From HGM13006 sp964518645 (GTDB lineage: Bacteria; Bacillota; Clostridia; Oscillospirales; Oscillospiraceae), in assembly GCA_964518645.1 (NCBI GenBank), contig CAZFGL010000062.1, forward strand, positions 1 to 12,771: a stretch of 12,771 nt of DNA, given 5' to 3'. Below the pieces are notes generated by a model. That model had not been told where the DNA came from. It did no database searches and was given only the letters and a program-made list of their open reading frames with translations. A program made the position numbers and the translations under genes. Positions 1 through 6,053 of the stretch are shown piece by piece; within the stretch, counting starts at the first letter, position 1, and every line of letters starts with the position of its first letter.

Positions 1-1155
1 GGAGCTGGAGGGGCAGTTCTTTGAGGGTGCGGTGATTCGTGAGTTGGGGTGTGCGCCCTTCTCCTGTGCGGTTTCCCCGTTCCAGGGACGACCCTGCCAG
101 TCCGCGGCATTGGTGGGGGGAGTTTTGTTCATGCTCTCCCACCACACGGTATCGTCATCTTTGTTCAGCACCACGTTGGTGAACAGAGTGTTCTTTGCGG
201 TGGAGGCAAGGGCGTTGGGGTTGGATTTCTGGGAGGTTCCCGGTGCGACACCAAAGAATCCGTTCTCGGGGTTAACGGCCCAGAGACGGCCGTCCTCGCC
301 CACACGGAGCCATGCAATGTCGTCGCCCACGCACCAGACCTTATAGCCCTTCTTCTGATAGACTTCAGGGGGGATCAGCATGGCCAGATTGGTCTTGCCA
401 CAGGCGGAGGGGAAGGCGGCAGTCACATAGCGGATCTCGCCCTTGGGGTTCTGAATGCCCAGGATCAGCATATGTTCAGCCATCCAGTTTTCCTTACGGC
501 CCAGATAGGAGGCGATACGCAGCGCAAAGCACTTTTTGCCCAGCAGTACATTACCGCCGTAGCCGGAGTTGATGGACATAATGGTGTTGTCCTCGGGGAA
601 CTGAACAATGTAACGTTCCTCGGGATCAAGATCAGCCTTGGCGTGGAGGCCCTTAATGAAGTCACCATCGGTACCAAGAGCCTCAAGAACGTCCATGCCA
701 ACTCGGGTCATGATGGTCATGGAAATGACCACATAGATGGAGTCGGTTACCTCAATGCCGTATTTTGCAAAGGGAGATCCAACCACACTCATGGAATAGG
801 GGATCACATACATGGTGCGGCCCTTCATGGAGCCGTCGTAAAGCTTGTTCAGCTTTGCGTACATCTCCTGGGGATCCATCCAGTTGTTTGTGGGGCCTGC
901 GTCCTCCTCACGGCGGGAGCAGATAAAGGTGCGGCCTTCAACACGGGCCACGTCGGTGGGATCGGAACGGTGGAGATAACAGCCGGGAAGCTTCTCCTGA
1001 TTCAGTTTGATAAATTCGCCGGTGGAGACAGCTTCCTCCCGGAGCCGCTGAAGCTGTGACTCGTCGCCGGTGATGAGTTCTACTGCGTCAGGCTTGACCA
1101 GGGCGACGACTTCATCCAGCCATGCATTGACATTGACGTTATTAGTAAGTGCCAT
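1..1155 (-). CDS. pckG: Phosphoenolpyruvate carboxykinase (GTP), C-terminus cut by window edge
   Basis: Catalyses the reversible GTP-dependent conversion of oxaloacetate to PEP and CO2 in the cytoplasm; in fermenters it may run in either direction. The 385 visible codons run open from the ATG at 1153-1155 to base 1; the family is about 600 residues, so roughly the last third lies outside. Visible signatures: the P-loop (kinase-1) segment FPSACGKTN at residues 248-256 with the reactive Cys252, Mn-ligand candidates Lys208 (in GKKC) and His228 (in AEHM) at the same relative spacing as in the vertebrate enzyme, the SRREEDAGPTNNW segment near the N-terminus, and a DD pair at 278-279 in the metal-binding kinase-2 region. 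The ACGKTN form separates it from the unrelated ATP-dependent PckA. The start is supported by a GGAGG just upstream on the minus strand (about 1164-1168). Divergent from the cyclophilin gene. Confidence 0.95.
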   Translation of the reverse strand, partial: MALTNNVNVNAWLDEVVALVKPDAVELITGDESQLQRLREEAVSTGEFIKLNQEKLPGCYLHRSDPTDVARVEGRTFICSRREEDAGPTNNWMDPQEMYAKLNKLYDGSMKGRTMYVIPYSMSVVGSPFAKYGIEVTDSIYVVISMTIMTRVGMDVLEALGTDGDFIKGLHAKADLDPEERYIVQFPEDNTIMSINSGYGGNVLLGKKCFALRIASYLGRKENWMAEHMLILGIQNPKGEIRYVTAAFPSACGKTNLAMLIPPEVYQKKGYKVWCVGDDIAWLRVGEDGRLWAVNPENGFFGVAPGTSQKSNPNALASTAKNTLFTNVVLNKDDDTVWWESMNKTPPTNAADWQGRPWNGETAQEKGAHPNSRITAPSKNCPSSS

Positions 1156-1219
1156 AATGGTTCCTCCATTTCTTTGACTCTGTTTCTTTAACAAAGCAAA
1201 ACGATGAATAGCATCTTTA

Positions 1220-1248
1220 ATGATATACTAAAATCTGAAAGAATGCAA
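1220..1248 (-). promoter_or_regulatory. Putative pckG promoter
   Basis: On the minus strand, TATCAT (-10, 1220-1225) lies 17 bases from TTGCAT (-35, 1243-1248). The -10 matches consensus at 5 of 6 bases, the -35 at only 3 of 6. It would give a leader of roughly 55-60 bases. Spacing and position are good, but the weak -35 makes this tentative. The rest of 1156-1427 holds the opposing cyclophilin promoter and no gene I can support. Confidence 0.4.
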
Positions 1249-1349
1249 GGGCGGAATGGAAAAAGCCCGGGAAATCCCCCAAAACCACCGGGATGCAGCT
1301 CTGCGTGGAAGATTATGCGAAGGTTTTCGGAAAAATAACGGGGAGTTGG

Positions 1350-1378
1350 TTGCAAAGCGAAGGAATTTTTGCTATATT
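1350..1378 (+). promoter_or_regulatory. Putative promoter of the lipoprotein cyclophilin
   Basis: TTGCAA at 1350-1355 and TATATT at 1373-1378 are separated by exactly 17 bases, ahead of the gene starting at 1428. The -10 matches consensus at 5 of 6 bases, the -35 at 4 of 6. A start near 1385 would give a leader of about 43 bases that contains the hairpin at 1394-1410. Confidence 0.6.
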
Positions 1379-1393
1379 ATATGAAAATCCCTT

Positions 1394-1410
1394 GGGTCTT
1401 GATAAGACCC
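1394..1410 (+). promoter_or_regulatory. Leader hairpin immediately upstream of the cyclophilin RBS
   Basis: GGGTCTT (1394-1400) and AAGACCC (1404-1410) form a perfect 7-bp stem around a 3-base loop GAT. It sits a few bases after the predicted transcript start and four bases before the GGAGG (1415-1419). With no T-run it is not a terminator. A 5' stabilising stem or a modulator of translation is possible; this is inference. Confidence 0.45.
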
Positions 1411-1427
1411 CTCTGGAGGAACGAGAA

Positions 1428-2087
1428 ATGAAACAAATCAGAAGAACCCTTGCCCTTGTGCTTGCAGTTTGCATGCTTCTTTCCTGCTTTGTCGGCTGCG
1501 GTGACAAGAAGAATCCCATGGCTACCCTGACTCTGGAGGGCGGCGATGAGATTTTGATCTACCTCTATCCGGATAAAGCCCCCAATACGGTGGCGAATTT
1601 CATTTCCCTGGCCAATTCCGGTTTCTATGATGGGCTGACCTTCCATCGTGTGGTAGAGGGCTTTATTATGCAGGGCGGTGATCCCAATGCGGACGGTACC
1701 GGCGGCCCCGGATATACCATTGACGGTGAGTTCACAGATAACGGATTCAGCAAGAATGACGTTGCGATGGAGGCTGGTGTGATCGCTATGGCCCGTTTCT
1801 CCAGCAACGGTGAAAATACCACTGAGGCTTACAATTCCGCTGGCAGCCAGTTCTTTATCCTGATGGAGAATAAAGAAAGCCTGCAGGGACAGTATGCTGC
1901 ATTCGGCAAGGTGTTCTCCGGACTGAATGTGCTTCAGAAGCTTTCTCAGTGCGATGTCAATTCCAGCGACAAGCCCCGTGAGGACATTGTGATCGAGTCC
2001 ATCCGTGTGGAGACATACGGCAAGAATTATGGGGAGCCGAAGACCACCCCCAAGGAAGAGACTACCGTAGGATCCGCAGCAGAATAA
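1428..2087 (+). CDS. Lipoprotein peptidyl-prolyl cis-trans isomerase, cyclophilin type
   Basis: A 219-residue cyclophilin predicted to be anchored outside the membrane, where it would catalyse cis-trans isomerisation of proline bonds in exported proteins. Residues 1-24 form a lipoprotein signal: KQIRR, a hydrophobic stretch, then two possible lipobox cysteines, LLSC (Cys20) and FVGC (Cys24). The cyclophilin domain spans about 32-197 and keeps FHRVV at 72-76 (catalytic Arg74), GFIMQGGDP at 78-86 (Gln82), AMAR at 120-123 and SQFFI at 140-144. The C-terminal 20 residues are polar, Thr/Glu-rich and probably disordered. The frame extends upstream to 1293, but the ATG at 1428 is chosen because GGAGG lies 8 bases ahead and the signal peptide starts there. 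A strong terminator follows, so it is probably monocistronic. Client proteins cannot be told from sequence. Confidence 0.93.
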   Translation: MKQIRRTLALVLAVCMLLSCFVGCGDKKNPMATLTLEGGDEILIYLYPDKAPNTVANFISLANSGFYDGLTFHRVVEGFIMQGGDPNADGTGGPGYTIDGEFTDNGFSKNDVAMEAGVIAMARFSSNGENTTEAYNSAGSQFFILMENKESLQGQYAAFGKVFSGLNVLQKLSQCDVNSSDKPREDIVIESIRVETYGKNYGEPKTTPKEETTVGSAAE

Positions 2088-2094
2088 CAGGCAA

Positions 2095-2122
2095 ACCGGC
2101 GGGGGCTCCCGCCGGTTTTTTT
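2095..2122 (+). terminator. Intrinsic terminator of the cyclophilin gene
   Basis: Perfect 9-bp GC-rich stem ACCGGCGGG (2095-2103) / CCCGCCGGT (2108-2116) with a 4-base loop, running into seven T (2116-2122). It begins 8 bases after the stop codon and ends 17 bases before the sfsA start, so sfsA must rely on readthrough or on a promoter upstream of or within this spacer. Confidence 0.93.
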
Positions 2123-2139
2123 ATCAATGGAGTGAAACT

Positions 2140-2826
2140 ATGAAATACAGGGAAATGGTGCCGGGGCGGTTTCTCAGTCGGCCAAATCGGTTTGTGGCCC
2201 GGGTGGAGATTGACGGCAGGGAAGAGACGGTGCATGTTAAGAATACAGGACGCTGTCGGGAACTGCTTCCGCCGGGGGCAAAGGTATGGTGTGCCGAGGC
2301 GGATCAAACAAACCGGAAGACAAAATATGATCTGATCACCGTGCAAAAGGGACAGTATCTGATCAACATGGATTCGCAGGCACCCAATACAGCTGTGAGG
2401 GAATGGCTGGAGGCCGGAGGACTTGGGAAAATGGATCTGATCCGGCCGGAAAAGAAGTTCGGAGAATCCCGGTTTGACTTTTATCTGGAGCAGGACGGAA
2501 AGGGGATGTTTCTGGAGGTCAAGGGGGTCACGCTGGAAGAGAACGGTGTGTGCCGGTTCCCGGATGCCCCCACCCAGCGGGGAGCGAAGCATCTAAGAGA
2601 ACTGGTGGCAGCCAAAGCAGCAGGATATGATGCAGGGGTGCTTTTTGTGATCCAGATGAAGCCGGTCAGGTATCTCAGACCCAATGACGAAACGGATCCC
2701 CAGTTTGGCAGGGCGCTCCGGGAGGCAGCTGCTGCCGGCGTGAAGGTTATGGCAGTGGACTGCCTTGTGACAGAGGATTCCATGGTGATCGGGGATTGGG
2801 TTCCCGTGATGCTGGATCCAGAATGA
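2140..2826 (+). CDS. sfsA: SfsA family DNA/RNA nuclease-like protein
   Basis: A 228-residue homologue of SfsA, named sugar fermentation stimulation protein from E. coli overexpression effects; its physiological role is unsettled. The family combines an N-terminal OB-like nucleic-acid-binding domain (about 1-80) with a PD-(D/E)XK nuclease-like core. Visible marks are the N-terminal RFLSRPNRF (10-18), HVKNTGRCREL (32-42), the nuclease-like signature with Asp113 in SRFDFYLE and Glu126-Val-Lys128 in FLEVKGVTL, and the PDAPTQRGAKHLREL block at 141-155. Length is normal for the family. The start has GGAG at 2129-2132, seven bases before the ATG. It lies 52 bases after the cyclophilin stop, beyond that gene's terminator, and has its own terminator. 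Confidence 0.93.
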   Translation: MKYREMVPGRFLSRPNRFVARVEIDGREETVHVKNTGRCRELLPPGAKVWCAEADQTNRKTKYDLITVQKGQYLINMDSQAPNTAVREWLEAGGLGKMDLIRPEKKFGESRFDFYLEQDGKGMFLEVKGVTLEENGVCRFPDAPTQRGAKHLRELVAAKAAGYDAGVLFVIQMKPVRYLRPNDETDPQFGRALREAAAAGVKVMAVDCLVTEDSMVIGDWVPVMLDPE

Positions 2827-2834
2827 ATAAAAGA

Positions 2835-2874
2835 ACAGGGACAGAAGGTCAGCCTTCCGTCCCTGTGTTTTTTT
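2835..2874 (+). terminator. Intrinsic terminator of sfsA
   Basis: ACAGGGAC (2835-2842) pairs with GTCCCTGT (2859-2866). After one A/C mismatch the stem continues as GAAGG/CCTTC around a TCAG loop. Seven T follow at 2868-2874. It starts 9 bases after the sfsA stop codon. Confidence 0.92.
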
Positions 2875-2885
2875 GTATAAGGAGC

Positions 2886-3130
2886 TTAAAACAGAATTGC
2901 CGGCTCAAAAGCGGGTTTCGTGTCGTACTCTGTCTGGTCAGTGCCTGCTACAGTGCCCGTGAGATGAGAATCAAGGGAGAGGCCATAGTGCTCCCGGCGA
3001 ATATTGTCTCAGTACAGCACAGCGCCCCCATCTGTTCCAGCGCAGAAGTTCCGGCTTGACCTTACAGCGAAGCAGAGCGTCATACAACGCCTTGATCGTA
3101 TGTACAGAAATAATGGCGTAAAAAACGCAT
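2886..3130 (-). pseudogene. Possible decayed minus-strand coding remnant between rsmA and sfsA
   Basis: This 245-base stretch has no intact gene, but two minus-strand frames look coding in part. One runs open from inside the rsmA 3' end down to a TGA at 2971-2973 and contains VHTIKALYDALLRCK followed by KPELLRWNRWGRC. The other runs from just after a TGA at 3009-3011 to a TAA at 2886-2888 and contains EHYGLSLDSHLTGTVAG and, at its end, EYDTKPAFEPAILF. The two frames overlap at about 2971-3008, as expected if one former reading frame suffered a frameshift. No start codon or ribosome binding site is evident. I do not recognise the family. It may instead be an intergenic repeat element with protein-like frames, or chance. 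Confidence 0.3.
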
Positions 3131-3131
3131 G

Positions 3132-3995
3132 TCAGCCTTCCAGCAGCTTCCCAATCTCCTCTGCTACCCGGGCAAAGCCGGGAATATCCAGTGTTTCACC
3201 CCGGACATTTTCCGGGAAACCGGCGGCGGTTACTGCACCGATGACCTGCTCCTTGGTGAGACTACCAAAGCCGGAGCACAGCCCGTTGACCAACGTTTTG
3301 CGGCGCTGGGCAAAGCTGGCCTTTACCACACGGAAAAACAGTTTTTCGTCTGCAACCGGGCAGGGAGGGGCTTCGCGGGTGCGCAGGGTAATCACCGCAG
3401 AGGTCACCTTGGGCTGGGGGATGAAGCAGGAGGGGGGGACGTCAAACAGAATTTCCGGATCGGCATAATACTGACAGAACAGAGAGAATGCACTGTAATC
3501 CTTGCTTCCTGCCTCTGCGCAGATCCGCTGTGCAACCTCCTTCTGCACCATGACCGTGACGGCCTCAAAGCAACGGGACTCCAAAAGTGCAGAGAGTACC
3601 GGAGAGGTAATATAATAGGGCAGATTGGCACAGGCCATGGGACGAAGCCCCTGGAAATGCTCCTCAACCAGAGCAGGAATGTCGGTTTTCAGAATATCTC
3701 CGAAAATCAGTGTGAAATTATCCTGATCCCCCATGGTCTCTGCAAGAATAGGCTTCAGGGTGGTGTCAACCTCCACGGAGACCACCTTTGCAGCATTTTC
3801 GCACAGGGCCTGAGTCAGAGGACCAATGCCGGGACCAACCTCCAATACACCGCAGCTGCCGTCGATACCGGCACCCTCGGCAATTTCCCGGGGAACCCAG
3901 CTCTGGGTCAGGAAGTTCTGTCCCTTGGATTTGGAAAAGCGAAAGCCGTGCTTTTGAAGCAGGGGCTTGATTACGTTAATATCACATAAATTCAT
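3132..3995 (-). CDS. rsmA: 16S rRNA (adenine1518-N6/adenine1519-N6)-dimethyltransferase
   Basis: RsmA (KsgA) dimethylates two adjacent adenines in the 3' terminal helix of 16S rRNA late in small-subunit assembly, using S-adenosylmethionine. The protein is 287 residues, normal for the family. Visible: KGQNFL at 24-29, the SAM-binding motif VLEVGPGIGPLT at 50-61, the acidic end of strand 2 (VEVD, about 74-77), GDIL at 99-102, and the catalytic NLPYY at 124-128. FIPQPKVTSAVI lies in the C-terminal half, and SFAQRRKTLVNGL, typical of the C-terminal domain, follows. The frame extends upstream to 4145, but the ATG at 3993-3995 begins the conserved domain and has an AGGTGGG upstream. The YabE-like gene lies directly upstream in the same direction, separated by a terminator. 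In Bacillus the order is yabE-rnmV-ksgA; rnmV is absent here. Confidence 0.95.
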   Translation of the reverse strand: MNLCDINVIKPLLQKHGFRFSKSKGQNFLTQSWVPREIAEGAGIDGSCGVLEVGPGIGPLTQALCENAAKVVSVEVDTTLKPILAETMGDQDNFTLIFGDILKTDIPALVEEHFQGLRPMACANLPYYITSPVLSALLESRCFEAVTVMVQKEVAQRICAEAGSKDYSAFSLFCQYYADPEILFDVPPSCFIPQPKVTSAVITLRTREAPPCPVADEKLFFRVVKASFAQRRKTLVNGLCSGFGSLTKEQVIGAVTAAGFPENVRGETLDIPGFARVAEEIGKLLEG

Positions 3996-4047
3996 AAGAA
4001 TCCCACCTTTGCGACCATTATACCTGTTTTCCTTGGAAAACACAAGC

Positions 4048-4084
4048 AAAAAGGACGTACCGCATGCTGGAAAGCGGTACGTCC
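4048..4084 (-). terminator. Intrinsic terminator of the YabE-like gene
   Basis: Perfect 11-bp stem GGACGTACCGC (4053-4063) / GCGGTACGTCC (4074-4084), 10-base loop, with five A on the plus strand at 4048-4052 giving a T-run on the minus strand. It lies 12 bases beyond the stop of the wall protein and about 53 bases before the rsmA start, so rsmA is probably expressed by readthrough or from a promoter in 3996-4047. Confidence 0.9.
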
Positions 4085-4096
4085 CGATTTTCATAA

Positions 4097-5284
4097 TCAG
4101 TCCAGAAAATAAACAGTGCAGCTTCTTCTGCCAAACTGAATGCATGTGTTGTAGCTGTCAAAATAAAGGTCGATAATATTTCCCTTGACAGCCCCACCGC
4201 AGTCCTCAGCTGTGGCGTAGCCGTAGATATACTGGCCGTCATCGGAAACGATGTACATTCTTGTGCCGTAGGGGATCACGGAGGGATCCACTGCAATGGC
4301 ACCGTAACGAGCCGGGGTGCCAGTGGCTGTGGTGCCGCCGCCGGTATAGGCAGTGGCGGTGACAGACATGGAATAGGAGTAGGTAATCACTTCGCCGGTG
4401 GAAGTGGTGATGGTATTGCCGTAATAGGAGGGAGCGGAATATTCCGGCTCAGGCACATATTCCGTCTCGGGGATGTAGCTGTAGTCGGGGACATATTCCG
4501 GTTCAGAGGTATATGTATACTCCGGTTCCGGTTCGGGTTCCGGTTCAGGCTCTTCGTAGATCTCAAGAGGGATCTCTTCCTCGGCGGGGGTCTCCATGCA
4601 GCCCACCAGAATCACTTCGTCCACAGGCTCGGTCATAACTTTGGTGCCGGTCAGGGTGGAACTTACCAGCTCACCATTGCTGTATACTTCCTCATAAATC
4701 AGCTGATTGGTGCCGTCCACGCCCTGCGTCTGGAGTTTGGTGGTTCCAGCCTCCAGGGTGGGGTCCTGATAGGTCACAGTGCTGAAGGGGACGGAAACCA
4801 GTTCGGGACGGGTCTCTGTAGTAGTGGTGCCGATCTCCAGTACCATACCGTCATAGGTGCTCTGGGCCACAGAAACAGGACAGCCGTTGGAGGTGACTGT
4901 GCTGCCCGGATCCAGAGGAATGTCAAGCTCACCCAGCAGATCACCCACGGTGGAGCCGTAGGTGGCAGCGGAGATGTTCTCATCTCCGTACTGGATGGTA
5001 ATATCCTGACTGCGCTGGATCATAACATAGGTCTTCGAACTGCCACCGGTGACGGTGACCAAGTCGTTATCTTTTAAAGTGATGCCTGCCTGAGAGAGGA
5101 CAGTGTTGACATCGGTAGATTTACTGGAAACATCCACAGAGGACTGGCCGTCTGTAATGGTATACACGGTTTCTGCGGATGCAGTCAGGGTGAAATAAGA
5201 GCCGATCATGGCACACATGGCTGCGATGAGCAGGATTGTGCCGATTTTCCCTTTCCTGCGATGTTTCCGTGCTTTGGTTTTCAT
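4097..5284 (-). CDS. YabE-like secreted protein: DUF348, G5 and 3D domains
   Basis: A 395-residue exported protein related to YabE and to the stationary-phase/resuscitation-type wall proteins; by analogy it probably cleaves or remodels peptidoglycan outside the cell. Residues 1-13 are very basic, 14-36 form a hydrophobic signal or anchor ending in TASA. Two DUF348-like repeats follow (about 40-82 and 92-138), then a G5-like domain (about 156-228), a Pro/Glu/Tyr-rich linker (232-287) with PEPEPEPEPEPE and repeated EYVP, and a C-terminal 3D domain (about 305-395). That domain keeps the three aspartates that name it: Asp333 (AVDPS), Asp361 (AEDCGG) and Asp372 (IIDLYFD), the MltA-like active-site fold. 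The start has GGAGG at 5292-5296, seven bases upstream. It precedes rsmA, as yabE does in Bacillus, apart from the missing rnmV. Confidence 0.9.
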   Translation of the reverse strand: MKTKARKHRRKGKIGTILLIAAMCAMIGSYFTLTASAETVYTITDGQSSVDVSSKSTDVNTVLSQAGITLKDNDLVTVTGGSSKTYVMIQRSQDITIQYGDENISAATYGSTVGDLLGELDIPLDPGSTVTSNGCPVSVAQSTYDGMVLEIGTTTTETRPELVSVPFSTVTYQDPTLEAGTTKLQTQGVDGTNQLIYEEVYSNGELVSSTLTGTKVMTEPVDEVILVGCMETPAEEEIPLEIYEEPEPEPEPEPEYTYTSEPEYVPDYSYIPETEYVPEPEYSAPSYYGNTITTSTGEVITYSYSMSVTATAYTGGGTTATGTPARYGAIAVDPSVIPYGTRMYIVSDDGQYIYGYATAEDCGGAVKGNIIDLYFDSYNTCIQFGRRSCTVYFLD

Positions 5285-5306
5285 GCTGATACCTCCGAGA
5301 TTGAAA

Positions 5307-5325
5307 TCAAAATTATATATTTTGA
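5307..5325. promoter_or_regulatory. Perfect-armed AT-rich dyad in the wall-protein leader
   Basis: TCAAAAT (5307-5313) and ATTTTGA (5319-5325) are perfect 7-base inverted arms around TATAT. The dyad lies between the predicted promoter and the RBS of the YabE-like gene, so it could be an operator or a weak leader hairpin. The PerR consensus is only loosely similar, so I do not assign a regulator. Confidence 0.35.
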
Positions 5326-5350
5326 TACTGATTTGTAACTATTTGAAACC

Positions 5351-5378
5351 ATTATATCATCAATTTCAGAAAAGTCAA
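5351..5378 (-). promoter_or_regulatory. Promoter of the YabE-like gene
   Basis: On the minus strand TTGACT (-35, 5373-5378) and a perfect TATAAT (-10, 5351-5356) are 16 bases apart. A start near 5344 would give a leader of about 60 bases containing the dyad at 5307-5325. Confidence 0.75.
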
Positions 5379-5385
5379 GCAATAC

Positions 5386-5417
5386 TTCCGGGAATCATTT
5401 GCCTGTTTTCCGGGGAA
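5386..5417. promoter_or_regulatory. Pair of TTCCGG(G)GAA dyads upstream of rubrerythrin
   Basis: TTCCGGGAA (5386-5394) and TTCCGGGGAA (5408-5417) are near-identical palindromic words whose starts are 22 bases apart, upstream of the rubrerythrin gene and behind the opposing promoter. I could not identify a convincing sigma-A promoter for rubrerythrin in 5379-5440, so these may belong to its control region. Operator function is inference. Confidence 0.3.
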
Positions 5418-5456
5418 CATAGAGGTGTGATTTTACAAACCTGAGGAGGAGTACCA

Positions 5457-5990
5457 ATGGAGTACAGTGGAACCAAAACGGAAAGTAATCTGCTGGCGGC
5501 CTTTATGTGTGAAAGTGAAGCCAGAAATAAGTACACCTATTTTGCCAGTGTAGCGAAAAGGGAGGGGTATGAGCAGATCGCTGCCATCTTTCAGGAGACG
5601 GCAGACAACGAAAAGGAGCATGCCAAGCTCTGGTTTAAGGAGCTTGGTCTGCTGGGAGACACGGAGGAGAATCTCCTTTCGGCAGCTGAGGGGGAGCACT
5701 ACGAGTGGACGGATATGTATCACGGATTTGCAGAAACAGCGGAAGCCGAGGGTTTTCATGAACTGGCGGAGCGCTTCCGTCTGGTTGCAGAGGTGGAGCA
5801 GAAACATGAGGAACGGTACCGTGCACTGCTGAAAAATGTGGAGACCCGCCAGGTGTTTGAAAAGAGCAGCGTTTCTGTGTGGGAATGCCGAAACTGTGGT
5901 CATGTATGTGTGGGGCTGAAAGCCCCGGAGGTGTGCCCGGCGTGTCTCCATCCCCAGAGCTTTTTCCAGCTCCGGAAGGAGAATTATTAA
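5457..5990 (+). CDS. rbr: Rubrerythrin (diiron peroxidase with rubredoxin domain)
   Basis: A cytoplasmic 177-residue rubrerythrin that reduces hydrogen peroxide to water using electrons supplied through its rubredoxin-like centre, a common peroxide defence of anaerobes. The four-helix ferritin-like domain (about 8-128) supplies the expected diiron ligands: Glu19 in CESEARN, Glu52 and His55 in NEKEH, Glu93 and Glu96 in FAETAE, and Glu114 and His117 in EQKH. The C-terminal rubredoxin-like domain has CRNC (144-147) and CPAC (160-163) for one Fe(SCys)4 site. AGGAGGAG at 5444-5451 supports the ATG at 5457. It is transcribed divergently from the YabE-like gene and convergently with the first solute-binding protein gene. 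No reductase or rubredoxin gene is beside it, so its electron donor is encoded elsewhere. Confidence 0.96.
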   Translation: MEYSGTKTESNLLAAFMCESEARNKYTYFASVAKREGYEQIAAIFQETADNEKEHAKLWFKELGLLGDTEENLLSAAEGEHYEWTDMYHGFAETAEAEGFHELAERFRLVAEVEQKHEERYRALLKNVETRQVFEKSSVSVWECRNCGHVCVGLKAPEVCPACLHPQSFFQLRKENY

Positions 5991-6003
5991 AATCCGGCCC
6001 TGC

Positions 6004-6037
6004 AAAAAAACTCCCCACGGCGAAATGCCGTGGGGAG
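6004..6037 (-). terminator. Terminator between convergent rubrerythrin and solute-binding protein genes
   Basis: Perfect 11-bp stem CTCCCCACGGC (6011-6021) / GCCGTGGGGAG (6027-6037) with a 5-base loop. Seven A at 6004-6010 give seven T for minus-strand transcripts, so it is a canonical terminator for the solute-binding protein gene ending at 6054. On the plus strand only AAAGTTATTTAT follows, so it is at best a weak terminator for rubrerythrin. Confidence 0.92.
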
Positions 6038-6053
6038 AAAGTTATTTATCTGA

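Noticed and set aside
49..1059. 336-codon plus-strand open frame
   Set aside because: Antisense to pckG, whose motifs and RBS are unambiguous; the product is Gly/His/Val-rich, with no family resemblance, typical of a GC-rich antisense shadow.
1293..1427. N-terminal extension of the cyclophilin frame
   Set aside because: It would bury the lipoprotein signal and include the predicted promoter; the ATG at 1428 has a proper RBS.
2796..3059. 87-codon plus-strand frame spanning the sfsA terminator
   Set aside because: Begins inside sfsA out of frame and reads through a strong terminator; no RBS and no coding character.
2827..3131. Insertion sequence or mobile element in the gene-poor gap
   Set aside because: No terminal inverted repeats, target duplication or transposase motif could be seen; only the possible coding remnant is reported.
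3129..3989. 286-codon plus-strand open frame
   Set aside because: Antisense to rsmA, which carries all methyltransferase motifs.
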